From NCBI GenBank assembly GCA_016188105.1, contig JACPIL010000059.1, forward strand, positions 1 to 23,006: 23,006 nucleotides of DNA. The letters run 5' to 3'. Position 1 is the stretch's first letter; every line of letters begins with the position of its first letter. Of the stretch, positions 21,518 through 23,006 are shown in pieces. Made by a program: the position numbers and the translations under genes. Under the pieces are notes generated by a model. That model made no database searches and was not told where the DNA came from. It worked only from the letters and a program-made list of their open reading frames with translations. The DNA is from Candidatus Woesearchaeota archaeon (GTDB taxonomy: Archaea > Nanobdellota > Nanobdellia > Woesearchaeales > GW2011-AR9).

Positions 21518-21539
21518 CTACAAATTTTTACCTAATTTA

Positions 21540-22055
21540 ATGGATTTTAGAAAATTGTTATATGCTGGTTTGATAGCTGCTTCTATGGGTTGTGAGAGAA
21601 GAGATGAGCCATTGGGACAACAAGAGTTCCGGAAAGCGCAAGAGCAAATTAAAAAAGAAAGAGAACTAGAAGCACGTCAATTACAACAAGAGCGACAAGA
21701 TGACCAAAGAAAGTTATGTGAAGTTACTTACAAGACAACAATAACAATAGCAACAGCACTTACGGCAGCTCTGCCAGGAAGTTCTGAAGGAGTAAGGGAG
21801 AGGTTAAGTTCTAAGGGCTGGTGCGAAATTTCAGATCGATACGAATCAGATCGTCATGAGTTAACTCTTGTTGCAACAGAATTAGCAAAAATATATTGTT
21901 TGACAGTACGAGATGATCTGTTATTTTCAGCTGATGGAAAATCTTTTAATCGGACAGAGATTTACAAAACCTTCCCTTGCGAAGGCAGCTATAATGATCT
22001 CATTCATCAGTCATTCAGCTTGCAGCGCATCATTAATTCCTATCAGAAGAAATAA
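21540..22055 (+). CDS. Putative lipoprotein with charged coiled coil, unknown function
   Basis: 171 residues. A short N-terminal hydrophobic stretch ends in AASMGC, a weak lipobox (Ser rather than Leu at -3), so lipidation is possible but not certain. A Gln/Glu/Arg-rich helix follows (QEFRKAQEQIKKERELEARQ, about 28-47), then a more globular part with four Cys in LCEVTY, GWCEIS, IYCLTV and FPCEGS, compatible with disulfides outside the cell. No family is recognised. It converges with the 22058 gene with only 2 bp between stop codons. Confidence 0.65.
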   Translation: MDFRKLLYAGLIAASMGCERRDEPLGQQEFRKAQEQIKKERELEARQLQQERQDDQRKLCEVTYKTTITIATALTAALPGSSEGVRERLSSKGWCEISDRYESDRHELTLVATELAKIYCLTVRDDLLFSADGKSFNRTEIYKTFPCEGSYNDLIHQSFSLQRIINSYQKK

Positions 22056-22057
22056 AT

Positions 22058-22336
22058 CTACTGTTTCAATTCTTTTCTCAAGGCATGATTGTAATTCACT
22101 AAATGATGCTTGATCCTAGAAAGCATGGTGTGGTGTTCTTTCATGATCTTCTTGATTTCTTCGCCAGTTTTATGATGTCTTTTCTGATACTTGTTCCGAG
22201 AGCTTTCATCAGTTGCTTGCAGATGTCGTTGCCCATGCGAATGAGCTTCTTTGCCCAGACGGTGTAACTTTTTATTGAGCTTAGTGAGTTCTTTAGAACA
22301 CAAGTAAAGATATGCTGCTTCGCGAGTGATGCTCAT
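22058..22336 (-). CDS. Small basic His-rich helical protein
   Basis: 92 residues, nearly all helical, rich in Lys, Arg and His (KLHRLGKEAHSHGQRHLQ; KRHHKTGEEIKKIMKEHH). The heptad-like spacing of Leu and Ile suggests a coiled-coil or helical hairpin. The high charge and 13 or so His point to nucleic-acid or metal binding, but nothing decides between them. A TATA-like box at leaderless spacing supports expression. It lies next to the partial EEP-family gene on the same strand but has its own promoter. Confidence 0.65.
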   Translation of the reverse strand: MSITREAAYLYLCSKELTKLNKKLHRLGKEAHSHGQRHLQATDESSRNKYQKRHHKTGEEIKKIMKEHHTMLSRIKHHLVNYNHALRKELKQ

Positions 22337-22357
22337 GGGGGAAGAAGAATTTTTAGA

Positions 22358-22365
22358 TATATAAT
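22358..22365 (-). promoter_or_regulatory. TATA-like box for the His-rich protein
   Basis: ATTATATA on the minus strand, centred 25.5 bp before the ATG at 22336. It lies between this gene and the stop of the EEP gene. Confidence 0.55.
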
Positions 22366-22366
22366 T

Positions 22367-23006
22367 CTAGCGGTGGGGATGCATGTCTGTGTAACCATAT
22401 TCTGAAATTGAACAGTTGGGATGTATATCTGCAAATATTCCGGGATGATCGCTGGGGTAGGTATCTTCCCATTCGACAATGACATATTGGGAAGTATGCT
22501 GGTGTTCTTGATTAAGAAAGATATAGTCTATTGGTTGGTAGTCAAAAAGATGAAAATTTCCTAAAGAAGCAGTAGCATCATGCAGCCTAGTTCTGACTTT
22601 TTGGTAGAGATGTGTTTTTCGTTCAAAGTTAAAATCTCCAGCTACTATCACCAATCCTTCCCTTTCTTGCTCGAGATGACTTACTAATTGATGGACTTGA
22701 TTTTCAAGATAGTGGTCGGGTTCAGGAGAGTAGGTACAAACTTTATGGGTGTTGATAATAGCAACTTTTCCGAATTCTGGATCTTCGATAGTTGTCTCCA
22801 GAAATCCCTTGCTGATCAGACGGTCCCATTTCTGCTCGCTACGCCAGCTTCCTTGCATTTGGTAAGGATGAAAAGAAACTTCTTGTGGTTTTGCTTTGGT
22901 TAAAGTGAATAAACCTCCCTTGGTTGTTCTAGGAGGAAAGAAATTAGTTTGATATGAAGGGTGATATCCTGATATGCTTTCAAGCATATTTCTGCTTTTG
23001 GGAAAA
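22367..23006 (-). CDS. Endonuclease/exonuclease/phosphatase-fold protein, C-terminal part (cut by window edge)
   Basis: The frame is open to the right edge; reading in, residues FPKSRNMLESISGYHPSYQ precede the first in-window Met (22987), so the N terminus, with the first Asn and Glu motifs, is missing. The visible part has the EEP catalytic core: IINTHKVCTYSP (catalytic His), VIVAGDFNFE (Asp-x-Asn), IDYIFLN and SDHPGIFADI (terminal Asp-His). Between them QVHQLVSHLEQEREG is the usual helix. It differs from the secreted EEP enzyme at 11402 in sequence and loop lengths, so the two are not recent duplicates. Whether it has a signal peptide cannot be seen. Nuclease and phosphatase are both possible. 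Confidence 0.85.
   Translation of the reverse strand, partial: FPKSRNMLESISGYHPSYQTNFFPPRTTKGGLFTLTKAKPQEVSFHPYQMQGSWRSEQKWDRLISKGFLETTIEDPEFGKVAIINTHKVCTYSPEPDHYLENQVHQLVSHLEQEREGLVIVAGDFNFERKTHLYQKVRTRLHDATASLGNFHLFDYQPIDYIFLNQEHQHTSQYVIVEWEDTYPSDHPGIFADIHPNCSISEYGYTDMHPHR

Noticed and set aside
1..23006. tRNA genes, C/D-box RNAs, CRISPR arrays and insertion sequences
   Set aside because: No T-arm-like GGTTCRAATCC with a matching acceptor stem, no regularly spaced repeats, no transposase and no paired C and D boxes were seen.

Overview
The window reads as a compact, AT-rich archaeal chromosome segment, most likely from a DPANN-type lineage (Woesearchaeota/Pacearchaeota-like; this lineage call is inference). 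The archaeal assignment rests on aRF1, the archaeal SecF-SecD pair, Sec61-beta (SecG), NAC, replication factor C small subunit, an AK6/Fap7-type kinase and an archaeal-type RNase P RNA. Almost every transcription unit has a TATA-like box centred about 25-30 bp before the start codon, the spacing expected for leaderless archaeal mRNAs. A few genes instead have a leader with a clear Shine-Dalgarno sequence.

Layout. 1-3762 (minus): an ABC-2 exporter (ATPase plus permease with a long extracytoplasmic helical domain), an AK6-type kinase, then the N-terminal part of aRF1 running off the left edge. 3868-6353 (plus): secF-secD; SecD carries a PDZ-like segment and a cysteine-rich stretch. 6363-7572 (minus): a MinD/ParA-like ATPase with a four-helix membrane protein. 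7710-8300 (plus): a twin-arginine (Tat) signal protein. 8325-9150: two small unknown genes. 9176-9689 (minus): a 56-residue Sec61-beta gene followed 1 nt later by nac. 9697-10869 (minus): two poorly known proteins. 10959-11370 (minus): RNase P RNA, filling the only long gap without a protein gene. 11402-13740 (minus): a secreted endonuclease/exonuclease/phosphatase-fold enzyme, a TraB-family protein and a membrane-anchored helical protein. 13846-17082 (plus): PRC-barrel protein, a tiny ORF, MscS channel, a two-helix membrane protein, rfcS and a DUF7768-like protein. 17159-17912 (plus): an unknown protein and a small lipoprotein sharing an SD-led unit. 17919-19765 (minus): two tandem related lipoproteins. 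19868-21500 (plus): a probable circularly permuted ATP-grasp enzyme followed by a 4Fe-4S ferredoxin. 21540-23006: a putative lipoprotein, a His-rich basic helical protein and a second EEP-fold protein cut by the right edge.

Themes. Much of the window concerns protein export and the cell envelope: SecD, SecF, Sec61-beta, NAC at the ribosome exit, a Tat substrate, several lipoproteins, an ABC exporter and MscS. A second theme is core information processing (aRF1, AK6, RNase P RNA, RFC). The least explained parts are the ATP-grasp/ferredoxin unit, the SD-led pair at 17.1-17.9 kb, the paired lipoproteins and the unusual SecD. No mobile element, CRISPR array or tRNA was found.
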